A stretch of 22,586 bases of DNA from Chloroflexi bacterium UBA4733 (GTDB taxonomy: Bacteria > Chloroflexota > UBA4733): NCBI GenBank assembly GCA_002404055.1, contig DHIZ01000009.1, positions 3,592-26,177 on the forward strand, given 5' to 3'. The first letter of the stretch is position 1; every line of letters starts with the position of its first letter. Below, one piece after another: positions 6,160-13,283 of this stretch. The translations under genes were made by a program, and so were the position numbers. A model generated the notes under the pieces. The model was given only the letters and a program-made list of their open reading frames with translations, was not told where the DNA came from and searched no databases.

Positions 6160-7599
6160 TTATTTCCCGGCGTTGGCGTAGTCCTGGGCGATCGCTGCGT
6201 CCCACTGCTGAGCGGCCGAGGTGAGGGCGTCTTTGGCCGTTGCCGTTTTGGCGAAGACCGTCGCGATCTCCTTGTCCATGATGGCCCAGCACTGCGCGAA
6301 GGCGGCGACCAGGGGCTGCGGTTGGGCGTAGTGCAGGACGACGTCGGCCACCGTCGCCATCTGCAGCTTGGGGTCGGCCATGTAGCCTGCCGTACGCAGC
6401 GACTCGCGCGGTGGCATTGCGCCGAACGGCTGGTTATAGTCCAGCAGATACTCCTTGGAGGTCAGCATTGCCAGCCAGGACCAGGCCAACTCGGCATCCT
6501 TGGACTGGCTGGTGACGCCATGCCAGTTGGGGAAGACGTTGATCGTCTGCTTCTTGCGCTTCAGTGGCGGGGCGATGGCAAAGTCGGTCAACTGGCTCGG
6601 ATCGGTTTTCTGGACGTTGAACATCACGCCGGCGCCGCCCATTGAGGCGGCTACGCTGCCAGCCTGGAGCGGACTGCTGCCGGACGGTGGCGCCGGCAGC
6701 TTGGTGCCGGGCGGGTCGATGTAGGTGATCAGGTCGGCCCAGTACTGCAACGCCTCGAAGCCTGCCTCGGAGGCGAACAGGGCGTGGCGGCCATCCTCGG
6801 AGATTACGTCACCACCGTTCTGCCAGAGGTACGGGAAGAACTGCTGGTTGCCGAAGCCAGGGTCATAGCCCAGGCGAGTGACCGCCGTGCCTGTGTGCGC
6901 CGTCAGCCGGACGCTGTAGCTCTGCATGTCGTCCCAGGTCTGCGGCAACTGCTTCGGGTCGAGTCCGGCCGCCTGCATGAGGTCGACACGGTAGAGCATG
7001 GCGCGGGCATCGACGCGGGTTGGCACGCCGTAGCGTTTGCCCTGGTAGGTAGTGGCGTTGACGGTGACGGGATAGAAGTCGCTGTTGTCCGGCCAGCGAG
7101 CGAGGTAGTCGTCGATGGGCCGCAGGTAGCCGCGCAGGGCGTAGTCGACGACCATCACCGCGCCGGAGCCGAGGATGTCCGGCGCATCGCCGGCGGCGAA
7201 CTCGGCGTCGCGCTTGCTGTTGAAGGGATTTCCCCAGCCCGCGTATTCCACTTCCACATTGGCGCCGTACCTGGTGGCAAAGGCCGGGTTGAGCTTCTGG
7301 TCGAACCATTGCTGCGTGGCCGGCGTCTGATAGTCGGCCGTCAGCACGCGCACGGTCTTGCCTTTCCCGGCAGGCGCCGCGCTGCTGGCCGAAGCGGTGA
7401 TTGCCCCGGCAACTCGCGTCGTTGCGGGTCCTGACGCCGTACCGGCTGTCCGCGCAGGCTGACCGGCCGCGGCGGACGTGCCTGGCGCCGTCGTCACCGT
7501 GCTGGTCGTGCCGCCGCAGGCGGCCAGCAGCGCCGCAGTGCCGCCGGCGAGAGCCGCGAGAAATAGACGACGGGTCAGGGTAGTCTGCTGAACGACCAT
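6160..7599 (-). CDS. ABC transporter extracellular sugar-binding lipoprotein (family 1)
   Basis: A 479-residue substrate-binding protein. The start at 7599 (MVVQQTTLTRRLFLAAL) is chosen over an upstream in-frame start because AAGGAG precedes it at ideal spacing and the signal peptide begins there. R10-R11 in TRRLFLA is Tat-like and the lipobox LLAAC gives Cys28. A Thr/Ala/Gly-rich linker of about 60 residues follows before the SBP_bac_1 domain (VRVLTADYQTPATQQWF, FAAGDAPDILGSGAVMV, GVPTRVDARAMLYRVDLM, GLDPKQLPQTWDDMQ, FPNWHGVTSQSKDAELAW). No permease or ATPase genes adjoin it: a sulfatase remnant lies downstream and an AraC regulator upstream. It must rely on permeases encoded elsewhere or have lost them. 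Ligand unknown. Confidence 0.92.
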   Translation of the reverse strand: MVVQQTTLTRRLFLAALAGGTAALLAACGGTTSTVTTAPGTSAAAGQPARTAGTASGPATTRVAGAITASASSAAPAGKGKTVRVLTADYQTPATQQWFDQKLNPAFATRYGANVEVEYAGWGNPFNSKRDAEFAAGDAPDILGSGAVMVVDYALRGYLRPIDDYLARWPDNSDFYPVTVNATTYQGKRYGVPTRVDARAMLYRVDLMQAAGLDPKQLPQTWDDMQSYSVRLTAHTGTAVTRLGYDPGFGNQQFFPYLWQNGGDVISEDGRHALFASEAGFEALQYWADLITYIDPPGTKLPAPPSGSSPLQAGSVAASMGGAGVMFNVQKTDPSQLTDFAIAPPLKRKKQTINVFPNWHGVTSQSKDAELAWSWLAMLTSKEYLLDYNQPFGAMPPRESLRTAGYMADPKLQMATVADVVLHYAQPQPLVAAFAQCWAIMDKEIATVFAKTATAKDALTSAAQQWDAAIAQDYANAGK

Positions 7600-7674
7600 A
7601 TACTGATCTCCTTCCCAGGCACACAGAGCGCCTTCCGGCGCCAACTCGTCGGGCCACGGGTTGAATCCTGGGAG

Positions 7675-7703
7675 AGTGTATGCTCAGCAGCAAGGGGCGT
7701 CAA
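7675..7703 (-). promoter_or_regulatory. Candidate sigma-70-type promoter for the second binding-protein gene
   Basis: Read leftward, TTGACG (complement of 7698-7703) and TACACT (complement of 7675-7680) are separated by exactly 17 bases. This leaves a leader of about 70 nt to the start at 7599. Upstream, GATGAAA (7709-7715) and TTTCATC (7748-7754) form a loose inverted pair. That pair could be a binding site for the neighbouring AraC activator, but this is speculative. Confidence 0.5.
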
Positions 7704-7848
7704 GCTGTGATGAAATCTACATGCCAGCCAGAGATCGGCTCTGCGGGTTTCATCGTGGCTTTGGTATAGCATCTCCGCAGGTAGCAAGCATCGAGGTGGC
7801 ACCCTATGCGCTGGAGTCCGTCCACGAGTGCCGACACGATCCAATCGC

Positions 7849-8859
7849 TCAGTCGTCAAGGTGGGAGGCATCGGACGCCTGCGGCGGAAAAAACACGGTA
7901 CCGCGTGTCTGGCGGAATTTTGCCGGCGTCAGTCCCGTGCGCTGCCGAAACCGCGTCGTGAAGTGCCGGACGTCTGGGTAGCCGCTCAAGAACGCTATCT
8001 CCTTGATCGAGCGTTGGTGCTCCAAGAGACGTTGCGCCGCAATGTCCAGTCGGAGAGCGGCCAGGAAGCGCATGATCGACTTGCCCGTCGTTGCTTGAAA
8101 GAGGCGATTGCTGTGACGTTCACTCAGGTGGACTTGCGCGGCGACGTCACGGACGGCGATGGGCTGGCTATAGTTGTCATGGAGGAACCGGATCATCGCC
8201 TGGCCGAGCGTGGCGTCTCCGCTGCGAGCAGGCGGATCGGTCGGGCCAGGCAGCGTTGACACATCGACGACCGCTCGCGCGGTGTCAAGGACCAGTTTCA
8301 CGATCAACCCGTCGACAATGTCGCCGTAGCCCGGTTCTCGCTGGGCGATCTCCTCGGTCAGCAACTCCAGAATGCGTTCAATGCCCCGTGTTTGCCCACT
8401 CACCCGTCCATCGGACGCGAGGAAGGCGTGCAGCAACGCATCGGTTCCCCAGGTATCTGTGCGCTGATCTCGCTGCGGAACCAGGGTGTAGGCCCAGTGG
8501 TAGATGCCTAACGGGTCCGCATCCGCAGCGATGATCTCGTGTGGCTCCCCCGGCCGGGCGACAAACACCTCTCCCGCTTGCACCGCATAGTCGGCTCCCC
8601 AGATCCGAAATATCCCTCGCCCCTGGAAGCCATAACACACCTCAAAGAAGGAATGGCGGTGGAGATAGTTCCGCCACGGCGCCGCTGGCAGAAACCCCCA
8701 GCGCAGCAACTGGCCGGAGAAGCTGCCGATGTGAAAGGACCGAGACGACAACAGGTTGAGGTCCTTGAAACGGTGACGAGGCACGGCAGACCTGACCAGC
8801 ACATCCGGCGCCTCTTCCGGGCGTGTACTGATTGCCAGCGTGTCTGGAGTACCCGCCAC
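7849..8859 (-). CDS. AraC-family transcriptional regulator with cupin sensor domain
   Basis: A 336-residue regulator. Residues about 55-130 form an AraC-type cupin sensor (LHRHSFFEVCYGFQGRG, GEVFVARPGEPHEI), which usually binds a sugar. Residues about 225-325 hold the two helix-turn-helix motifs (PIAVRDVAAQVHLSERHSNR and IKEIAFLSGYPDVRHFTTRF), ending in the usual LTPAKFRQTR. The start is GTG at 8859, with GGGGAGG seven bases upstream. It lies 249 bp upstream of the second binding-protein gene on the same strand and divergent from the oxygenase/mutarotase pair, so either or both could be its targets. An activator role is typical of the family; the effector is unknown. Confidence 0.93.
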   Translation of the reverse strand: MAGTPDTLAISTRPEEAPDVLVRSAVPRHRFKDLNLLSSRSFHIGSFSGQLLRWGFLPAAPWRNYLHRHSFFEVCYGFQGRGIFRIWGADYAVQAGEVFVARPGEPHEIIAADADPLGIYHWAYTLVPQRDQRTDTWGTDALLHAFLASDGRVSGQTRGIERILELLTEEIAQREPGYGDIVDGLIVKLVLDTARAVVDVSTLPGPTDPPARSGDATLGQAMIRFLHDNYSQPIAVRDVAAQVHLSERHSNRLFQATTGKSIMRFLAALRLDIAAQRLLEHQRSIKEIAFLSGYPDVRHFTTRFRQRTGLTPAKFRQTRGTVFFPPQASDASHLDD

Positions 8860-9207
8860 TCCTCGGCCTCCCCACCGGCTCCGCTTCGGTCAGGATAGCG
8901 CACCGCTGGTCGGTGCGGTGATGGCCCATGCGTCAACTGGCGCAGGATAGCATCCGAGGCGGTAGCGACCCAAATGGTCGGAACTTCCGGCGGCGCTCCG
9001 GCGGACGCATGGCCGGTTTGCAAACAACTGTGTCCGTGGTGTCGCTTGTCCTCCGCCAGGACCGAAGGGACAATCATAGTCGCAGCAGCACGCAATGGCC
9101 GCAATCGTGAGAGGGTCACATACGTCTGGTTGCTTGGTCATGGCTGTCGTTGCCTGGGCGAGGAGAGCGCTGTCGCTGAGCGACAGCCACGATGATGGAG
9201 AAGGGTC
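8860..9207. promoter_or_regulatory. Divergent intergenic region between AraC regulator and oxygenase/rhaM operon
   Basis: A 348-bp gap with no credible gene. It contains a 10-base palindrome GTTTGCAAAC near 9017-9026, a GTCCT...AGGAC hairpin around 9050-9064, and the strong 19-base palindrome at 9169-9187 listed separately. I could not identify a convincing -35/-10 pair for either direction. Confidence 0.4.
9169..9187. promoter_or_regulatory. 19-bp near-perfect palindrome upstream of the oxygenase gene
   Basis: GCTGTCGCT (9169-9177), one central G, then AGCGACAGC (9179-9187) form a 9-1-9 palindrome with perfect arms. It ends 20 bases before the ATG at 9208. A third half-site copy, GCTGTCGTT, lies at 9143-9151 in the same orientation as the left arm. 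The shape and position fit an operator for a dimeric regulator or an RNA hairpin just ahead of the ribosome binding site. Confidence 0.5.
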
Positions 9208-9999
9208 ATGTTGACGGACGAACAGATCGATTTCTACAACGAGCACGGGTATCTGCATATCCCTGCCGTCTTTAGTTCGGAGGAAACGGCAGCGCTGTCC
9301 ACGACGTTGGACTGGCTGATTGCCACCTGGGCAAGGCGCTCGTCGGGTTGGACGGGCCCCTGGCGTCAGCAGTACATGACGCCGGAGGTGGAGAAGAAGT
9401 CGCAGCTCGTGGCCATGCATGATCTGCAATTCTATTCCGCCGACTGGTTGCATGCCGTGACCAATCCTCGCCTCGCCGCGGCAATCGCGGCCTTGCTCGA
9501 CTCAAGTGTGGAGTTGCATCACTCCACGCTGCATGTCAAGCCCCCAGAATCCGGCCATCCCTTTCCGATGCACCAGGACGATCCCTTCTACCCGCACACT
9601 GATGGCCGTTATGTCGACACCCTGATCCATCTCGATGACACCTGCCACGCCAATGGCGAGATTCGCTTTCTGGACGGCTCGCACACGCTGGGCAAGTTGG
9701 AGCACATCACGCGCACCGAAGCCGGCCCCTGTTCGCCGCATCTGCCCACGGATCAGTACCGTCTGGAGAGCACGGTGCCGGTGCCGGCAAAGGCCGGCGA
9801 TGTGGTCTGCTTCAACATTTTCACGGTGCATGGCTCCTACATCAACACGACGGACAAGAATCGCCGCCTTGTCCGTGTCGGCTATCGCGATCCAGAGAAC
9901 CAGCAGCTTGGTGGCCAGAGCCATGGCCGACCCGGGCTCATGGTACACGGCGAGCGACGGCGAATGGAAGGCCAGGAACCGTTGACCGGGAAGGCCTGA
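9208..9999 (+). CDS. Phytanoyl-CoA dioxygenase family (PhyH) Fe(II)/2-oxoglutarate oxygenase-like protein
   Basis: A 263-residue protein beginning MLTDEQIDFYNEHGYLHIP, the classical PhyH opening. The iron-binding facial triad is visible as His122-x-Asp124 (FPMHQDDPF) and His208 (FTVHGSYIN). Arg221 or Arg224 (KNRRLVRVGYRDP) is placed to bind 2-oxoglutarate. GEIRFLDGSHTLGKLEH is the standard segment before the C-terminal core. GAGAAGGG precedes the ATG. It is followed after 29 bases by the rhamnose mutarotase gene, so the two are probably cotranscribed. PhyH-like proteins recur in sugar clusters of Chloroflexota and Planctomycetota without known substrates. A hydroxylase acting on a sugar or aglycone is possible, but no function can be assigned. 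Confidence 0.9.
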   Translation: MLTDEQIDFYNEHGYLHIPAVFSSEETAALSTTLDWLIATWARRSSGWTGPWRQQYMTPEVEKKSQLVAMHDLQFYSADWLHAVTNPRLAAAIAALLDSSVELHHSTLHVKPPESGHPFPMHQDDPFYPHTDGRYVDTLIHLDDTCHANGEIRFLDGSHTLGKLEHITRTEAGPCSPHLPTDQYRLESTVPVPAKAGDVVCFNIFTVHGSYINTTDKNRRLVRVGYRDPENQQLGGQSHGRPGLMVHGERRRMEGQEPLTGKA

Positions 10000-10028
10000 T
10001 CTGCGATCGGGCTGAGGACGAATAGCTC

Positions 10029-10346
10029 ATGCAGCGGATGGGATTCTTGCTCAAGGTCCGGCCCGAGCGGCTGGAAGAGTATCGCCGCCGGCACCGTGCC
10101 GTCTGGCCGGAGATGCTGGCGGCGCTGGGCGAGGCGGGTTGGCGCAACTACTCGCTCTTCCTCCGCGACGACGGGCAGCTCTTCGGCTACTTTGAGACCG
10201 ACGACGTGGAGCGCGCGCTGGCCGGCATGGCGTCGCGGGACGTGAACACGCGCTGGCAGTCAGAGATGGCGCCGTTCTTTGAGCCGTTGGACGGGATGGC
10301 GGACCAAGGCGTACTCCGCCTGGAAGAGGTGTTCCACCTCGACTAA
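10029..10346 (+). CDS. rhaM: L-rhamnose mutarotase
   Basis: A 105-residue protein of the usual length for RhaM, which interconverts the alpha and beta anomers of L-rhamnose in the cytoplasm. The hallmark motif YRRRHRAVWPEML (residues 18-30) carries Tyr18 and the catalytic His22. WRNYSLFL, LFGYFET and the late NTRWQSEMAPFFEPL match the family dimer core. GAGGAC lies upstream of the ATG. It forms a likely two-gene operon with the oxygenase and converges on the isomerase-like gene, whose stop is 12 bases away. Its presence is the strongest pointer that the island handles L-rhamnose or a close relative such as L-fucose or L-lyxose. Confidence 0.92.
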   Translation: MQRMGFLLKVRPERLEEYRRRHRAVWPEMLAALGEAGWRNYSLFLRDDGQLFGYFETDDVERALAGMASRDVNTRWQSEMAPFFEPLDGMADQGVLRLEEVFHLD

Positions 10347-10358
10347 CAGCAGGCCGCC

Positions 10359-11828
10359 TCAGCCCACGACCACCAGCGGCAGGCCCAGCAGGTCGGCCAG
10401 CTTGCGGATCGTGGCTTGCCGATGGCCGACGCCAAGCGCGCAGTGATGCGGCGGCCCCTCTTCAGCCCAACGGGAGACGAAGGCGCCCGGGTCCAGCGCG
10501 AAGCGCAACCGGCTGTTGGTGTTGCCGAGGCGCAGGATGGGGCCTGGAATCGACTCCCCTTCCGCCAGCAGCAGCTTGAGGCCGCCGTCGGCCGTGTGCG
10601 CCAGCGAAAGGATGGTCACCGGCCCGTGCTTGACGGAGAACTCGACGGAGAGACCTTGGCCGCGCTTGCCGTGGTAGAGGGCGATGTCGCGTAAGACCGG
10701 CTGCGCATCGCTGATGACGAGGTGTCCCGGTCCGTCGTGGCCCATGAGCACGAACTGCTGGCGAAAATCCATAGCGTAGAACTCCGTGAAGGAGCCGCCG
10801 GCATGGAGCCGGTCCATGATGAGCATGGCCAAACAGGTCTGGATGTCTCCCTCACCGGCACAGGGGACGCCGCGGGCGGTGAGCAGGGAGGCGCCGGGGA
10901 TCAGCGCGGCCCCCAGGCGCTCGAACATATTGCCGTCCAGGCCGCGGTAATAGTAGGTCAGGCCGTGCAGATCGAAGTCGGCTACCAGGCGGTCCAGGCC
11001 GCAGGCCACCGTGGCCGACCAGGCCAACTGCTGCTCCTCGATAACGCCATCGAGCCTGAAGGTGCGCCGCAACTCCGCTATCCTGGCTGCGCGCTCGGCC
11101 TCGCTGACGGCCTGCACCCGTGTTTCCAGGTCGTCCATTTCCAGCAGTTCGACGTGGATGCCCAGCCGCCCTTGCAGGCGAGTGAAGTCGGCATAGAGAT
11201 CGAGCATGCCGGGGTAGGTGTGGCCGAGTACCCCGATGCGCGCGCGGCGCAGTTCGCTCGCCACGCCGGCGGCGCTGATCCAGCCCCCGATCTCGTTCCA
11301 GGCAACTGCCCCGGCATCGGTATCTGGATCGTCCGGATTTAGCACGCCGGAGACGACGTGGAAGCGAATGCCGGCGCGGGCGAAGACGGCGGCGATCTCC
11401 GGCACGCAACAGGCCGAGCAGTTGGCCAGCCACTCCGCCGTGTCGATGTGCTCGTAGTCGAGGCTGGCGGTGGGCTGGAGATTGAGCACGAGTACGGGAG
11501 CGATCGCGCCGGCACCACTACGCGACTGCACCGCCGGCAGCACCTGCGAACTGGTGGCGTAGGTACCGACGTAGCACACCAGCAGGGTGGCGCCCGCTCG
11601 CGCGAAACGATCGCCGGCTGCCCGCGCCGTGGCGGCATCGTCGACCAGCCCGGCGGAGATGACCTCCGCTCCCAACGCCGTCAGCCGTTGCTCGACCTCA
11701 CGCTGATACCCTGCCAGGCGCTCCTTTAGGCCAGGAAACTGCGGCCAGTAGGCGGCCAGGCCGATCCCGAAGACGCCGACACGCGCGCGGCTTGGTTGAA
11801 TCCCTTGTTCCAACCCGGTCCCAGCCAT
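10359..11828 (-). CDS. L-arabinose/L-fucose isomerase-like protein
   Basis: A 489-residue protein of the AraA/FucI-like isomerase superfamily, which converts aldoses to ketoses with a divalent metal. The start at 11828 (MAGTGLEQGIQPSRARVG) has GGAGG seven bases upstream; a longer in-frame start at 11882 lacks one. The first domain shows RVGVFGIGLAAYWPQFPGL and the middle domain RIGVLGHTYPGMLDLYADF. Likely metal ligands are Glu326 (GEGDIQTCLAM), Asp354 (FYAMDF), His368 (GPGHLVISD) and His461 or His462 (PPHHCALGVGH). From memory these correspond to E306, E333, H350 and H450 of E. coli AraA, with one Glu replaced by Asp. Divergence from true AraA and FucI is large, so the substrate is open. It follows the TIM-barrel gene on the same strand. 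Confidence 0.8.
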   Translation of the reverse strand: MAGTGLEQGIQPSRARVGVFGIGLAAYWPQFPGLKERLAGYQREVEQRLTALGAEVISAGLVDDAATARAAGDRFARAGATLLVCYVGTYATSSQVLPAVQSRSGAGAIAPVLVLNLQPTASLDYEHIDTAEWLANCSACCVPEIAAVFARAGIRFHVVSGVLNPDDPDTDAGAVAWNEIGGWISAAGVASELRRARIGVLGHTYPGMLDLYADFTRLQGRLGIHVELLEMDDLETRVQAVSEAERAARIAELRRTFRLDGVIEEQQLAWSATVACGLDRLVADFDLHGLTYYYRGLDGNMFERLGAALIPGASLLTARGVPCAGEGDIQTCLAMLIMDRLHAGGSFTEFYAMDFRQQFVLMGHDGPGHLVISDAQPVLRDIALYHGKRGQGLSVEFSVKHGPVTILSLAHTADGGLKLLLAEGESIPGPILRLGNTNSRLRFALDPGAFVSRWAEEGPPHHCALGVGHRQATIRKLADLLGLPLVVVG

Positions 11829-11965
11829 TGAGCGACCTCCAAACACCTCCCCGCACGCTTGGCGGACATTCCAGCGTAGCACCGTATGGAGCGTAGTTCC
11901 TCCTCGAAAATACAGTGATCAAAGGCGCGCTCGCCATCAATCGCGCGGCGATGCTCCTCGATCAT
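11726..11965 (-). other. Possible small coupled ORF of unknown function
   Basis: A 79-residue frame starts with ATG at 11965, overlapping the TGA of the TIM-barrel gene as ATGA (11962-11965). It runs through the 133-bp gap and 103 bp into the isomerase-like gene. The first 45 residues (MIEEHRRAIDGERAFDHCIF...) look more protein-like than the remainder, which is simply the isomerase gene read in another frame. It may be a short leader peptide, a gene remnant or chance. I recognise no family. Confidence 0.2.
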
Positions 11966-12819
11966 GCCTCGCGCCTGACGGGACGAACGATGCCCGCAGT
12001 GTCGAATGCCTTGCTCACTACCTGGTACGACTGCTTTGCCGCGGCGAGCGGGTCGTAACCCGGGCGACGCTGCACCATCACGCTCACCTCGACGGTGATG
12101 AAGCCCGTATAGCCCACTGCCTGCATGGCTTTCAGGTAAGCGACGTAATCGAAGTCGCCTTCGCCGGGAATCAGGAATTGATGGTTGGGCGCATAGCCGC
12201 GCTCGTCTTTGATGTGCGTGTGTACTGCCAGCGGGGCCAGCATCGCCACGGTCGCCTCCATTGGCAGGCCAAGGACGTTAAAGTGACTGATGTCAAAGTT
12301 GAGACGGACGTTCGGCAAAGCGACCTGTTCGATCAGCCAGACCACGTGCTCCGGCCGCTCGATGATCTGGCCGACGTGCGGTTCCAGCGCAAGAGTGACG
12401 CCACGGCGGGCCGCGTATTCGCCCAGCGCGTGCAGGCGCTCCACCAACCGGCCGTTCAGTGCCTCCCAGTCCTGCGGTTTCGCCCCTGCGGTCGTCGTCA
12501 TGACCGGTACCACACCATCGACGGTGAGGTCGACACAGAGATCAATCGCGTCGTGCAGGCGGGCAACATCGCGGGCATGCTGATCCGGGTCTTCGGCCAG
12601 CATGTTGGCATGCCCTGCGACGGACGACAGTTGGATGCCGGCCTCGCCAATCAGGCGCCGGATGCGCTGGCGCTCCGTTGCGTCAAGCGTGGAGATTTCG
12701 GTACTCCACTTCGGCGTGACGGCAATCTCCAGCCCGTCGAAACCGAGCCTCGCGATATGGTCGATGGCGATGTCGATGGGGACCGTCGGCATCCCCCATG
12801 TCGTGTAGCCCAGTAGCAT
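11962..12819 (-). CDS. Sugar phosphate isomerase/epimerase-like TIM-barrel protein
   Basis: A 285-residue protein of the xylose-isomerase-like TIM-barrel family (AP_endonuc_2; includes tagatose 3-epimerase, L-rhamnose isomerase-like and IolE/IolI enzymes). It begins MLLGYTTWGMP and reads IARLGFDGLEIAV. Metal and catalytic residues sit where expected: Glu146 (LALEPHVG), Asp176 and His179 (LNFDISHF), His202 (VHTHIKDE) and Glu244 (FITVEVSVM). IPGEGDFDYVAYLKAM is the characteristic segment before the last strands. AAGGAT lies about ten bases ahead of the ATG. It is the first gene of a minus-strand pair with the isomerase-like gene. An epimerase or isomerase of free ketoses is likely; the exact substrate is unknown. 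Confidence 0.88.
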   Translation of the reverse strand: MLLGYTTWGMPTVPIDIAIDHIARLGFDGLEIAVTPKWSTEISTLDATERQRIRRLIGEAGIQLSSVAGHANMLAEDPDQHARDVARLHDAIDLCVDLTVDGVVPVMTTTAGAKPQDWEALNGRLVERLHALGEYAARRGVTLALEPHVGQIIERPEHVVWLIEQVALPNVRLNFDISHFNVLGLPMEATVAMLAPLAVHTHIKDERGYAPNHQFLIPGEGDFDYVAYLKAMQAVGYTGFITVEVSVMVQRRPGYDPLAAAKQSYQVVSKAFDTAGIVRPVRREA

Positions 12820-12858
12820 GCCGGAAGCATCCTTTCTTACTTTGGATCAGCAGTTGTG

Positions 12859-12895
12859 AGCATAGCTTGCTGGTCACTAGCCCGCAAGCTATGCT
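12859..12895. repeat. Perfect 12-bp stem hairpin upstream of the TIM-barrel gene
   Basis: AGCATAGCTTGC (12859-12870) and GCAAGCTATGCT (12884-12895) are perfect inverted repeats around a 13-base loop. They lie 40 bases upstream of the start codon at 12819. This could be an operator for a dimeric regulator or a leader RNA hairpin. Confidence 0.6.
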
Positions 12896-12940
12896 GGCCG
12901 CCAGGCTACTGGCGACCCTGCATACCCGGTGCGGTGGATA

Positions 12941-13210
12941 CCCCTTCCGGCTCGCACCGCTCGCCAGGTTTCCCCCTGACGGGAGAAACCTTCTCTGCAC
13001 ATCGGAGGACGGCTGCTAATCTCCTGGCTTGGGTCTGTAACCACACCGCGTAAGCTCTCACCTGGCGCCCTGAGCCGCGGTATGCGACACCACTTGGCTC
13101 CCACGAAATTCCCGTCCAACCACGCGGTCCCGAAGGCGCCTGCCCTTGATCTGCACCCAAGGTTTCTCCCGCAAGGGGGAAACCTGGCGAGCGGTGCGAG
13201 CCGGAAGGGG
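12941..13210. repeat. Pair of 50-bp inverted repeats bounding a 170-bp segment (REP-like/MITE-like)
   Basis: Positions 12941-12990 and 13161-13210 are reverse complements with only two mismatches in 50 bases. Each arm contains its own hairpin of the form GGTTTC...GGGAGAAACC (12967-12990) and its mirror (13161-13184). Weaker similarity continues about 18 bases inward (TT...TGCA.ATC), so each unit may be about 68 bp. The enclosed segment has no ORF of note. The structure resembles a doublet of repetitive extragenic palindromes or a small non-autonomous element. No target-site duplication is evident. Confidence 0.7.
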
Positions 13211-13283
13211 TTCTTAACGCTACTATCACACCAGTACGAAAGGGACGGCGGTGCCGCCCACAGCGTAGCGAGAGTAGGTTTGT

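Larger units (their letters stand above)
12820..13283. promoter_or_regulatory. 464-bp divergent intergenic region with hairpins and a large inverted repeat
   Basis: There is no credible gene in this gap between the leftward TIM-barrel gene and the rightward amidohydrolase. It carries a 12-bp-stem hairpin at 12859-12895 and a pair of 50-bp inverted repeats at 12941-12990 and 13161-13210. Closer to the amidohydrolase start is a GGCGGTGCCGCC palindrome (13247-13258) nested inside a CGCTAC (13218-13223)/GTAGCG (13265-13270) pair. Promoters must lie here for both directions, but I could not pin down a good consensus pair. Confidence 0.5.

Noticed and set aside
5713..6645. 310-residue plus-strand frame across the sulfatase remnant and the end of the second binding protein
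   Set aside because: The opposite strand shows conserved sulfatase and SBP features, and the plus frame has no plausible domain.
12941..13210. CRISPR-like repeats
   Set aside because: There are only two units in inverted orientation with a 170-bp gap, and no regular direct repeats or spacers.
13247..13270. Riboswitch or attenuator ahead of the amidohydrolase
   Set aside because: Only short nested inverted repeats (GGCGGTGCCGCC within CGCTAC/GTAGCG) are present. No known riboswitch core or terminator T-run could be recognised.
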